From the NCBI GenBank assembly GCA_016839745.1, contig JAEOTS010000152.1, positions 1 through 64,000 of the forward strand: a stretch of DNA of 64,000 nt, in the 5' to 3' direction. Positions 1 to 8,551 of the stretch are shown here, one piece after another. Numbering within the stretch: position 1 is the stretch's first letter; every line of letters starts with the position of its first letter. The notes under the pieces were generated by a model that saw nothing but the letters and a program-made list of their open reading frames with translations, did no database searches and had not been told where the DNA came from. Made by a program: the position numbers and the translations under genes. The DNA comes from Promethearchaeota archaeon. Its GTDB lineage: Archaea > Asgardarchaeota > Lokiarchaeia > Sigyniarchaeales > SOKP01.

Positions 1-311
1 AACGCATTATTATTTTAGGTTTCACACAATATATATAATTTATCGTCTGTCTCTGCTCCCGTTTCTCCCGTGAAAAAAAGGAAAATCAAGGATCTTTATC
101 GGTTTATATGTTTTCAAACAGAGATTGGATTACCTTCTGATTTCTAAACCAGTTTAAGTAAGTAATCTTTGATCTAAAAATTCTGATTATATTGAGTTCT
201 TATAAATTATAAAAATAATACTAAATCTAGTTTTAATTATCAGTTTTATTTCTCAAGATATAATATCTAAAAATCACGACTATTAAATGCAAAGAAGCTC
301 TTTTATTTATT

Positions 312-1148
312 ATGAGGAACGTTGAATTAGGAAAAACAGGGGAAAAAATTCCTATCCTTGGTCAAGGTACGTGGGGAATTAAGAGTAGAAAGGGAAAAGA
401 TTATTATGATTCGTGGAAAAACTCATTAAGGCGGGGAATAGAATTAGGTTTGACACACATAGATACTGCTGAAGTTTATGGGTTTGGCACTTCCGAAAAA
501 GTCGTCGGTGATATAATATCGGAATATAACAGAGATGATTTGTTTATCACAAGCAAGTTATTTCCGATGCATTTGAGCTTTAGAACGATGAAAAAAGCTG
601 CAAGTAAGAGTTTAAAACGCTTAGGCATTACTAACTTCGATTTGTACTTAATACATTGGCCTTTCTCTTTCACCTCTAGGGGAAAACAAATGAAGATATT
701 GGATCATTTAGTAAAAGAGGGGAAAACTAGGTATGTTGGAGTAAGTAATTTCTCAGTGGAACAGTTCAAGGAAGGCTTAAGCCTTCTTAATACCGATTTA
801 GTAACGAATCAATTACACGCTAACATCAGCAAGCAAAAACATGTATCTGAGTCATTACCATACTATCAAGAAAACGGAGTAACATTAACAGCTTATAGCC
901 CTCTCGGTCACAGAGGTTATTCCAATTTAAAAGGAGATTTGAGGGATAAATTAAACAGTATAGCAAAAACACATAATGCAACAATTCAACAGATTGCTAT
1001 AGCATGGCTGATAAATCATAAAAATGTTATTTCGATACCTAAGGCATCTAAAATCGAACATGTGGAAGCTAATGCGAAAGCAGCAGAAATAATCCTAAGT
1101 GAGAACGAGTTAAAACTTATTAAAAACGCAGGAATTTCTCAAGAATAA
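312..1148 (+). CDS. Aldo/keto reductase family oxidoreductase
   Basis: ORF with AKR motifs: GxxTWG N-terminus, HIDTAEVYG, LDLYLIHWP-like segment (FDLYLIHWPF), GVSNFS, IPKASKIEHVEAN. Confidence 0.93.
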   Translation: MRNVELGKTGEKIPILGQGTWGIKSRKGKDYYDSWKNSLRRGIELGLTHIDTAEVYGFGTSEKVVGDIISEYNRDDLFITSKLFPMHLSFRTMKKAASKSLKRLGITNFDLYLIHWPFSFTSRGKQMKILDHLVKEGKTRYVGVSNFSVEQFKEGLSLLNTDLVTNQLHANISKQKHVSESLPYYQENGVTLTAYSPLGHRGYSNLKGDLRDKLNSIAKTHNATIQQIAIAWLINHKNVISIPKASKIEHVEANAKAAEIILSENELKLIKNAGISQE

Positions 1149-1297
1149 AAAAAACAAAACAAAAAATATCTATTTTTTCTACTTTAACCTTGATTATGTA
1201 ATATATAAATATTAATTTCATTTTTAGTTATTTTATCGTATAAATTACTCATTATTCTCGAAAAAGCCGAGATCAAATAAGCGAGAAGCAGACTATC

Positions 1298-1411
1298 ATG
1301 AAGTGGAAATGCGATAAGTGCGGCGATTTTTTTGATCTACATGATATACCTGAAAAATGTCCAAAATGCGGCGCCGAAGATGGCACATTTAGTTTGGTGG
1401 ATGATGAGTGA
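1298..1411 (+). CDS. Rubredoxin-like zinc/iron mini-protein (37 aa), missed by the ORF track
   Basis: ATG..TGA reads MKWKCDKCGDFFDLHDIPEKCPKCGAEDGTFSLVDDE; two CxxC knuckles in a rubredoxin-like domain as found in rubrerythrins. Confidence 0.8.
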   Translation: MKWKCDKCGDFFDLHDIPEKCPKCGAEDGTFSLVDDE

Positions 1412-1440
1412 ATTAAATGGTTAAAAAATAAATGAAAAAA

Positions 1441-1770
1441 GCGACACCTGAGATATATACCCGCCTTTTTGTTCTATTCCTCGTTACCAAGAAATAGGTG
1501 GGGCATCAAACTAAGCGGCCTACCTAAAGCTCGTTCCAAATTCTCATCACTTTCATTTGGCCTTGCACCTTGGTTTTAGCTCGTTCCAACCGTTCCCGAT
1601 TACAATTTCTCTGGCTTAAATCCAAGTCATTAATGTGCGTAAAAGGGCAGTGACGTTTCAGTTGCTAAAATACGGTTTTCACCGTAGTAGTTATCTACTC
1701 CAAGTTTGGAAATGTGAGGCGAGGTTCCTCAGCGAATCAAGTTCGCCGTCAGCCCCATATCTCATGTGTC
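1441..1770 (-). ncRNA. rnpB: Archaeal RNase P RNA
   Basis: Minus strand has P1 (GACACAUGAGAUAU pairs AUAUCUCAGGUGUC, one mismatch), P3 hairpin GCGAA-CUUGA-UUCGC, CR-I GAGGAACCUCGCC, GUGCAAGGCCAAAU and GGUAGGCCGCUU (close to E. coli GAGCAAGGCCAAAU / GGUAGGCUGCUU), and CR-V ACAAAAAGGCGGGUA pairing with CR-I to form P4 with a bulged U. Confidence 0.95.
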
Positions 1771-1833
1771 AAATCTATTAAAGATAAAATGAAATAAATA
1801 TGTGATTGTTTTAGGATTCGGTATTCTACTTAT

Positions 1834-2601
1834 TTATTCCCCACTTAAAGAATAAGTGATTACATCGCAATATTTTTTAAATCCTAATTTTTTGTACACA
1901 TATTGACCCATTGAAGACGCTTGAAGAACGCCATATTTATATCCTAGAATGCGCGCATCTAATAATGCTCTGTCACTCATCGTAAGAGCGAAATTATTGT
2001 TTCTATAATCTGGTAAGGTACTCACTGCGTGAAGACCAGCAATTTCTGGAATTAGATATAGTAATAATGCCGAAACACATTTTTCATTAAATGTCCCTAT
2101 GTAGAACTTTACTTCACTCTGAGAATGTAAATATCCTAACAACTCATTATCTACTTTTATGTGAAACACAGTTGATACGAGATTAGCCCAATTGCTTAAT
2201 TCTTCTTCGTTTTCAACGATCCTAACTTCTAAAGCAGTATTTATACTTGGTGTTATTTTTAACTTTGACAAATCAAGTGCCATCCCTGCTTGGTGGAATG
2301 CATCTGAAAATTCATGATCTAAAAGCGATTTTCCGAGATTCTTAGGCGTAGTTAATGGTCCAACAGTCCAGCCATCTGGTGCTTTTTCCGCTCGAATTAA
2401 TCTTTTAACTTGCTCGATTTCTAGATGTAAATCGGAAGCGTTAAAATTTGCATGAAATATGCAACTTGGCCAATCCGCATTTTTCGCACGTACCCATTTT
2501 AGCTTATCTGTATCCATAAACTCAAAGTTGGGATGTCTTGAGCACTTTAAGTAGAATTCGTCTAAATTTTGTTCGATTGAACTTAAGAGGAATTTCGACA
2601 T
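1834..2601 (-). CDS. GNAT family N-acetyltransferase
   Basis: C-terminal acetyltransferase fold signatures: AGLHAVSTLPDYRNNNFALTMSDRALLDARILGYKYGVLQAS...YKKLGFKKY. Confidence 0.8.
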   Translation of the reverse strand: MSKFLLSSIEQNLDEFYLKCSRHPNFEFMDTDKLKWVRAKNADWPSCIFHANFNASDLHLEIEQVKRLIRAEKAPDGWTVGPLTTPKNLGKSLLDHEFSDAFHQAGMALDLSKLKITPSINTALEVRIVENEEELSNWANLVSTVFHIKVDNELLGYLHSQSEVKFYIGTFNEKCVSALLLYLIPEIAGLHAVSTLPDYRNNNFALTMSDRALLDARILGYKYGVLQASSMGQYVYKKLGFKKYCDVITYSLSGE

Positions 2602-2658
2602 AGAATAATTAATGTTTGTATGAATTAAAATGTGCTAGATGTTATTTTTTATTATAAA

Positions 2659-3894
2659 TTAATTCGATTCAACAGTTTTTTTTCGTAGTTTTTCGTAAGA
2701 ATAAAGGTAGGAATACCTTCTTAAGTCAAAATATAAGATTATAAATAGCACAATACCTAAAATGACTGCCAAATAACCTATAAGTTCGTATTGGTTTAAA
2801 AAAATCGCGCCTATAGTTAATCCTCCTATTTCTATGAACCCCGTTGCTACTAGTGGTGAAATAATTTGTGCGATTGACTGAATATTTGTTGTCATTCCGC
2901 TAACTACACCTTGTTTGTCGACGTCCACTGCTTTAGTAATATTGCTCTGGATTAAAGAAGGTAAAAACGCCATGCAGAATACGAACGATGGGAGGATAAC
3001 AAAAATCATCCACAATTCCGTCAAAAATGGGAATGCTGCGAAATTTAGTATAAGGAGAATTGAAGCAATTAATAGAACTCTCTTTTCTCCAACTTTCTTA
3101 AATAGAGGCTTCATAAGAAATCCCCCGTATATCATAATTGTTACACCAGCGAGGGTCATAACTAAGCCAATTATGAATGTCGGAGCTCCATACCTTTCAA
3201 AAAGAATTAACGACAAACTCGAATTAAACATAACCGTAATGGAGAATAATAGGAAAACTTGAAGAAAACGTACAACAATTTCTCCTGTGAAAGTCCTCCT
3301 TTTTTCATCGGAAGATAATTCTTTGGTTTTTTTTCGGTGTTTAATATCTGAAATACGATCTTTAGGCATACTCTCTATTAGCACTCTTAATGTTAAAATC
3401 ATAGTAATTATGGATAGAACTACTGCAACTAGAGAAGGGAATCTCCAATTGATTCCTCCTAATACTCCTCCGATAATAGGTCCAAAAATCATCCCTCCAG
3501 TATGTCCAATCATTAATTTACCCATTTGAGAAGCTCGAGTTGCGGGTGTAGTGATATCAGATATGTAAGCACGTATAACGGGTATTTGTCCTCCAAATAC
3601 GCCGTCTAAAATTCGTGCGAAAAGAATCACAGGAATGTTCGGAGACAGAGCTAAAATTAAAAAGGAAACTCCAGTTCCAGCTTGAGAAATTAGAAGTATA
3701 GGTTTACGACCATATTTATCGCTTAATTTACCCCAAATCGGACCAAAAACGAAAGCACTCAAAGCGTTTGAAGAGACTAGAATTCCCACAAATAACGCAG
3801 ATGACCCCAATTCAGTAACAATAACGGGAAGAAGTGGTAATACCATGCTGTAACCGAAAACATCTATAAGAATGCTTAGAATTATAGTAAACAT
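2659..3894 (-). CDS. MFS transporter (TetA-like/multidrug)
   Basis: 12-TM pattern with MFS motif GPIWGKLSDKYGRKPILL; the true 5' end may lie at 3950 (see findings). Confidence 0.9.
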   Translation of the reverse strand: MFTIILSILIDVFGYSMVLPLLPVIVTELGSSALFVGILVSSNALSAFVFGPIWGKLSDKYGRKPILLISQAGTGVSFLILALSPNIPVILFARILDGVFGGQIPVIRAYISDITTPATRASQMGKLMIGHTGGMIFGPIIGGVLGGINWRFPSLVAVVLSIITMILTLRVLIESMPKDRISDIKHRKKTKELSSDEKRRTFTGEIVVRFLQVFLLFSITVMFNSSLSLILFERYGAPTFIIGLVMTLAGVTIMIYGGFLMKPLFKKVGEKRVLLIASILLILNFAAFPFLTELWMIFVILPSFVFCMAFLPSLIQSNITKAVDVDKQGVVSGMTTNIQSIAQIISPLVATGFIEIGGLTIGAIFLNQYELIGYLAVILGIVLFIILYFDLRRYSYLYSYEKLRKKTVESN

Positions 3895-4127
3895 CGCTTT
3901 TCTCGGATCAATAGAGTAAGTTCTCAGATGATCAGCATGCTCTTTTTCATTAAGGAATTTTCTATCAGAAATAATTGAACCCTAATCCAAGATTTAATGG
4001 TTAAATGATAAATTAAATCCTCAATTTTAAAAATATTTATCGAATTTAGGGTCAATAATAATTTTACAGAATGCATTCATAATAAAAAAAGAAAAAAGTA
4101 TATGAAAATTTTAACTTACAGCTTGTA

Positions 4128-6230
4128 TTAGAATGTTATTAAACCAGCTCCGTGATTAAATAGCAACAATAAGCCCATAAAAATTGATGCTGTTAAACTC
4201 ATTACAACTAACAATGTATTGATGCTTGGACCTGCAGTATCCTTGAAAGGATCTCCCACCGTATCACCTGTAATTGATGCTTTATGTACATCAGTTCCTT
4301 TACCTCCTAAGTTGCCATCCTCAATCCATTTCTTAGCATTGTCCCATGCTCCCCCACTATTGCTCATAAACACTGCAAATACGAATCCCGATAAGATAGC
4401 TCCTGCTAGAAATGCCCCTAAAGCCGCTACACCAAAAATCATACCGATAGCTATAGGAACTGTTATAGAGATTATACTCGGTAATATTAATTCTCGTAAT
4501 GAGCCTTTTGTTGCTATATCAATTGTCTTCTTGAAATCAGCGGGTTCTTCACCAGTTAGAATTTTTGGGTTTTCTTCAAATTGTCTTCGTATCTCATCAA
4601 CCATTTTTGCTGCATTCCTTTGAACTGCTAGAACCAACAGCGCCGAAAAAAGAGCAGGTACAACAACACCAACGAAAGCTCCAATAAGCACTTCGATTCT
4701 TAATAAATCTACCATTGAAATTCCTGATTCTTCAGCAAAAGAGAATAATAAGGCAAATACAGTCAGGTTAGCGGCTCCAATTGCGAATCCTTTAGTGATA
4801 GCTTTAGCTGTATTTCCCGCAGAATCTAAATGATCTGCAGTTCGGATCACATCGTCTCCCAATTCGCCTTGTTCAGCGATTGCACGAGCATTATCAACGA
4901 TAGGTCCATATGCGTCATTAGATACTATTGTACCAACAATAGCTAACATTCCTACTGCTGCCATTGCAACTCCAAATACTCCAGCAAGAAGATAGGATAC
5001 TGCCATTGCTAAGATAATTCCAAGAGTTGGAGGAACTACACTGAGGAGTCCATATGAAAAACCACTTAAAATAACTACAGCATGACCCTCTTTTGCTGCG
5101 TTTGCAATGTTTCTAGTCGGTTTTTTATCGTCTCGGGTAAAATAATCGCTTGTAAAGCCCATAACAATACCAGATGCGAGACCAATTAAAACTGCAAAAT
5201 AAATCCTCCATAATAATAGAGATCCTTCAGAATTCAAATCAAGGGTTAGAATCCAGGTAAATAGAGCGGCAATTCCAGCAAAGATTAGTGTTGCATAATA
5301 GGTTCCATTATTCAGAGCTTTTCCGGGATCTTCTGCTTTTCGATACTTAATGATAAAAATTCCTATGAGTGAAGCGATTAATCCAACTCCGCATAAAACA
5401 ACGGGAGCAACTACAAGAGTAGCTCGTAATGTAGAATCTATGGTTATATCTATGTTAATAATTAATGCTAATGAGGCTGCGAGCATCATTGCGGCAACGA
5501 TGGATGCTACATATGAATCAAACAAATCAGAACCCATCCCCGCGATATCACCGACGTTATCTCCAACATTATCAGCAATAGTTGCGGGATTTCTCGGATC
5601 GTCTTCGGGTAAATCGTATTCTGCTTTTCCTACGAGATCAGCTCCCACATCTGCAGTTTTGGTAAAGATGCCACCGCCACATTTCATAAATAGTGCGATG
5701 CTGCTTGCTCCAAAACTAAATCCAAGAACTATCAAGGGTGTCTCAAATATAAAATACAATACTGAAACTCCGATGAGGGCAACACCTACAACAGCTAATC
5801 CCATTACTGAACCTCCGAAAAACGCGACATTGAATCCCGCTTTTGTGCCTACTGTACAAGCCTGAGCAGCTCGAGTATTGGCTTTCACACCAACATATAA
5901 GCCTAGATATCCAGCGAGCATTGATCCCACAGACCCGATAATGTAAGCTAGAGCTTGTTCCCAATTAAACCATACAGTATATCGTTCGCTAGGTGCTAAC
6001 GGAGAAGGTAATAAGAAGAGTATTACTAAAAATAAAGCTCCAACAAAAATGGATAAAACCATGTATTGTACCTTGATGTATGCTTTTGCACCATCTTCTA
6101 TATATCCAGCAACTGTAACCATTTTTTCATTTCCAGGATCCTCTTTCAATACTAAATGTCTAAAATAAACCGCCATTCCAATAGAAATAAGCCCTGCGAG
6201 AAAAGATACTAATAAAAACGCTACTGCCAT
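4128..6230 (-). CDS. hppA: Membrane-bound ion-translocating inorganic pyrophosphatase
   Basis: 700 aa, multi-TM; GGGIFTKTADVGADLVGKAEYDLPEDDPRNPATIADNVGDNVGDIAGMGSDLFDSY; GGAWDNAKKWIEDG; GDTVGDPFKDTAGPSIN. Confidence 0.98.
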   Translation of the reverse strand: MAVAFLLVSFLAGLISIGMAVYFRHLVLKEDPGNEKMVTVAGYIEDGAKAYIKVQYMVLSIFVGALFLVILFLLPSPLAPSERYTVWFNWEQALAYIIGSVGSMLAGYLGLYVGVKANTRAAQACTVGTKAGFNVAFFGGSVMGLAVVGVALIGVSVLYFIFETPLIVLGFSFGASSIALFMKCGGGIFTKTADVGADLVGKAEYDLPEDDPRNPATIADNVGDNVGDIAGMGSDLFDSYVASIVAAMMLAASLALIINIDITIDSTLRATLVVAPVVLCGVGLIASLIGIFIIKYRKAEDPGKALNNGTYYATLIFAGIAALFTWILTLDLNSEGSLLLWRIYFAVLIGLASGIVMGFTSDYFTRDDKKPTRNIANAAKEGHAVVILSGFSYGLLSVVPPTLGIILAMAVSYLLAGVFGVAMAAVGMLAIVGTIVSNDAYGPIVDNARAIAEQGELGDDVIRTADHLDSAGNTAKAITKGFAIGAANLTVFALLFSFAEESGISMVDLLRIEVLIGAFVGVVVPALFSALLVLAVQRNAAKMVDEIRRQFEENPKILTGEEPADFKKTIDIATKGSLRELILPSIISITVPIAIGMIFGVAALGAFLAGAILSGFVFAVFMSNSGGAWDNAKKWIEDGNLGGKGTDVHKASITGDTVGDPFKDTAGPSINTLLVVMSLTASIFMGLLLLFNHGAGLITF

Positions 6231-6430
6231 ATTTTATTCACATTAAATTAATTTTTTTATTTAGATTTTTTTAATAATTAAAAAATATATGAATATGTAT
6301 TTGCCGAAATGCTATAAATATTTTTAATTTTACTCTTCCATTTAGTTAATTATTTCATCTTTTTGAAACAATAGGAAGATTTTATAAATAAATTAGGATA
6401 CTTTTATCAAATAAAGGAAAAATGAGCTTC

Positions 6431-6580
6431 TCATTCACGATTTTCATTATTTTTTTTCTTTAAATATTCTGGTGTATGGGTTTGTTCGCATCTCCTCCGT
6501 GATTCCCAGTTTTTCCACATGGTATCGAAGATCTTTTCAACCTCATCCTCCTCTAATTCTTGTTTTTCTTTTTTTTTCAT
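6431..6580 (-). CDS. Small hypothetical protein (49 aa)
   Basis: Reads MKKKEKQELEEDEVEKIFDTMWKNWESRRRCEQTHTPEYLKKKNNENRE; plausible composition, no known motif. Confidence 0.4.
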   Translation of the reverse strand: MKKKEKQELEEDEVEKIFDTMWKNWESRRRCEQTHTPEYLKKKNNENRE

Positions 6581-6595
6581 GATTGAATTTAGTAA

Positions 6596-7543
6596 TTAAT
6601 TGCTTTGAATACGACCCGAACCTTGATTAGCGATGATGAAATTTTGAGTAACTCTATCAAAATCGTACTGAACAAACATATTTCTACGATGCATCATTGT
6701 TTCTATAAAGAAGAATCTAATAGAAAAAATCCCTTCTTTTCTAATAAAGATGGGGAGAGATGTCCATTTAGAGAAATAATAATGGTTATTATTCAGCTCT
6801 TCTGCCTTTTCGAGAAGAACCCTTTCTTGGTTTGTTAATGTAGCTTTAATTTTTATTATGTCTGTTTTTTTTGAGAAATGAGATTTTTTTTCGATACTTG
6901 ATATTACTTCATCTCCATTAATCTCATATTGGTAAATCTTGAAATAGAAAGGTAATATTCCGGGAAAGTATTTTTGGGTATTATCAAGAGTTCTAGAGAC
7001 TAAAATTTTTGCCATTATTCGGTAGAAGTAATATATTATAAAAAAAGAAGTGTAAATGTTGATATATAATTGAATGTAAAATATTTCTGTAAAGAATCTA
7101 AAAAGAAACCACGGTATGAGAAGGAAAATTATTGAATTCACAAAAGTAAAGAAACTACCAGCCTTTTCTACGTAAAAACTGTGTTCTTTTTTGGAGAGTG
7201 GGAATAAGTAAGGAATCTTCGTAGTTGTAAGTAGATCCATCGATATATGTAAACCATAGAATAATATACCTGTAATCCACAATGAGATAAAGGTTTGATG
7301 CGTTAAACTTGAGAATATTAAGCTTATTATAAATGAAATTATTATGCCAACAATATATGAATGAGAACCTCCGCGATGTTCAAGATATTTTGACTTTATT
7401 ATTCTTTTCAAAGGTGCTAAAAATACATCTAAGTCTGGCATAATCGAGAACAATATAGCAAAGAAGAAAAATTCTAGAGTTACATCTTTTAAAAAAAGTA
7501 GGTACGCTAAAGCTCCGAAAACTAAATGAGTGAAAAAATCCAT
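6596..7543 (-). CDS. Membrane-bound metal-dependent hydrolase (YdjM/DUF457-like)
   Basis: MDFFTHLVFGALAYL...IMPDLDVFLAP...EHRGGSHSYIVGI...GLHISMDLLTT, His/Asp pattern of the YdjM family. Confidence 0.8.
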   Translation of the reverse strand: MDFFTHLVFGALAYLLFLKDVTLEFFFFAILFSIMPDLDVFLAPLKRIIKSKYLEHRGGSHSYIVGIIISFIISLIFSSLTHQTFISLWITGILFYGLHISMDLLTTTKIPYLFPLSKKEHSFYVEKAGSFFTFVNSIIFLLIPWFLFRFFTEIFYIQLYINIYTSFFIIYYFYRIMAKILVSRTLDNTQKYFPGILPFYFKIYQYEINGDEVISSIEKKSHFSKKTDIIKIKATLTNQERVLLEKAEELNNNHYYFSKWTSLPIFIRKEGIFSIRFFFIETMMHRRNMFVQYDFDRVTQNFIIANQGSGRIQSN

Positions 7544-7645
7544 GTTTAAAACAATATAATCTCTTTTATTATTAGATTAATGAAAGAAAAAAAACTTTTC
7601 ACTTAATTTTTAAAAGTTATTCTCTCCCTACTTTTATGTATAATA

Positions 7646-8551
7646 TTATATGTCAAGCGTATTAAACTCATTATTGTTAAATCCCCACGAATCCAATATA
7701 TCATCTGCCTCTGTAATCAATTCCTCGATTAGTTTATGTATAGTTACCAACGTCTTACGATGTCCTATTGCTGTTGAAGGCGCCATAAAATTCTTTATGT
7801 TATATTTGTATATTTTATTGTGAAATGTTTCGTCGAAAATATCCAAATTAAGCCATTTTTTTTTAATTTTTGTTGATACTGGGCACTCGTTAGTGGCCAT
7901 TAAGGCTGTACCTAAACAGACCGCATCAGCTCCCATCGCTAGGGCGCCTAAAAAACCTCTTGCGTCACCAATCCCACCAGCTGCAATTATCGGGATTTTG
8001 AGCATTTTTTTTGCCAAAGTTATATTTACCAGAGTAGTGTTTGTTAATGGATTTTTAAATCCAGTTCCTTCTAAGCCAACTAGTGTAACTCCGTCTGCTC
8101 CCTCTTTTTCTACAGAAATAGCGTGCTTAATTAATACGCATTTATGAAACCATAAACCCCCCGCTTCTTGAACTCTTTTCCCAATGAATGACGCTTTATA
8201 TCCTGAAGTAGTAAAAATGGTGCAATTTTCATTGAGCGCGATATCGACATATTCTAAATACCTTTCTTGAGTTTTTTTACCTTCCCTGCTTTCCTCTAAA
8301 ATATGATGCGGTAACGATAGGTTGATTCCAAAAGGTTTCGTAGTTAATCGTTTCACCTTCTGTATATCTTTCCTGAACTCTTCTGGATTTGGAAAATTCA
8401 ATGCAGCAATAATTCCTAATCCACCCGCATTTGAAAAAGTAGACGCGAACTCCGCCTTACCCCACCCTCCAAAAGCTCCCATAACTAAGGGATATTGAAT
8501 TTTTAACAGTTGAGTAATTTTGGTTGTCCAAATCATTAGGTTATGTTCCAC
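7646..8551 (-). CDS. Nitronate monooxygenase/2-nitropropane dioxygenase-like FMN TIM barrel
   Basis: YPLVMGAFGGWGKAEFASTFSNAGGLGIIAA; PIIAAGGIGDARGFLGALAMGADAVCLGTALMAT. Confidence 0.88.
   Translation of the reverse strand: MEHNLMIWTTKITQLLKIQYPLVMGAFGGWGKAEFASTFSNAGGLGIIAALNFPNPEEFRKDIQKVKRLTTKPFGINLSLPHHILEESREGKKTQERYLEYVDIALNENCTIFTTSGYKASFIGKRVQEAGGLWFHKCVLIKHAISVEKEGADGVTLVGLEGTGFKNPLTNTTLVNITLAKKMLKIPIIAAGGIGDARGFLGALAMGADAVCLGTALMATNECPVSTKIKKKWLNLDIFDETFHNKIYKYNIKNFMAPSTAIGHRKTLVTIHKLIEELITEADDILDSWGFNNNEFNTLDI

Noticed and set aside
1-60. Possible minus-strand gene start (GTG AAA CCT AAA ATA ATA ATG CGT) running off the left edge
   Set aside because: Only about nine codons visible, no way to support coding.
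1441-1770. tRNA, rRNA or SRP RNA interpretation of the GC-richer intergenic block
   Set aside because: No tRNA T-loop or SRP motifs; the conserved elements match RNase P RNA instead.
2915-3529. Plus-strand ORFs 2915..3262 and 3287..3529
   Set aside because: Antisense to the MFS transporter, no independent support.
4219-5964. ORFs 4219..4623 (+), 5350..5865 (+) and 5743..5964 (-) within hppA
   Set aside because: Overlapping or antisense frames inside a confidently assigned pyrophosphatase gene; composition reflects complement or shifted codons, no motifs.
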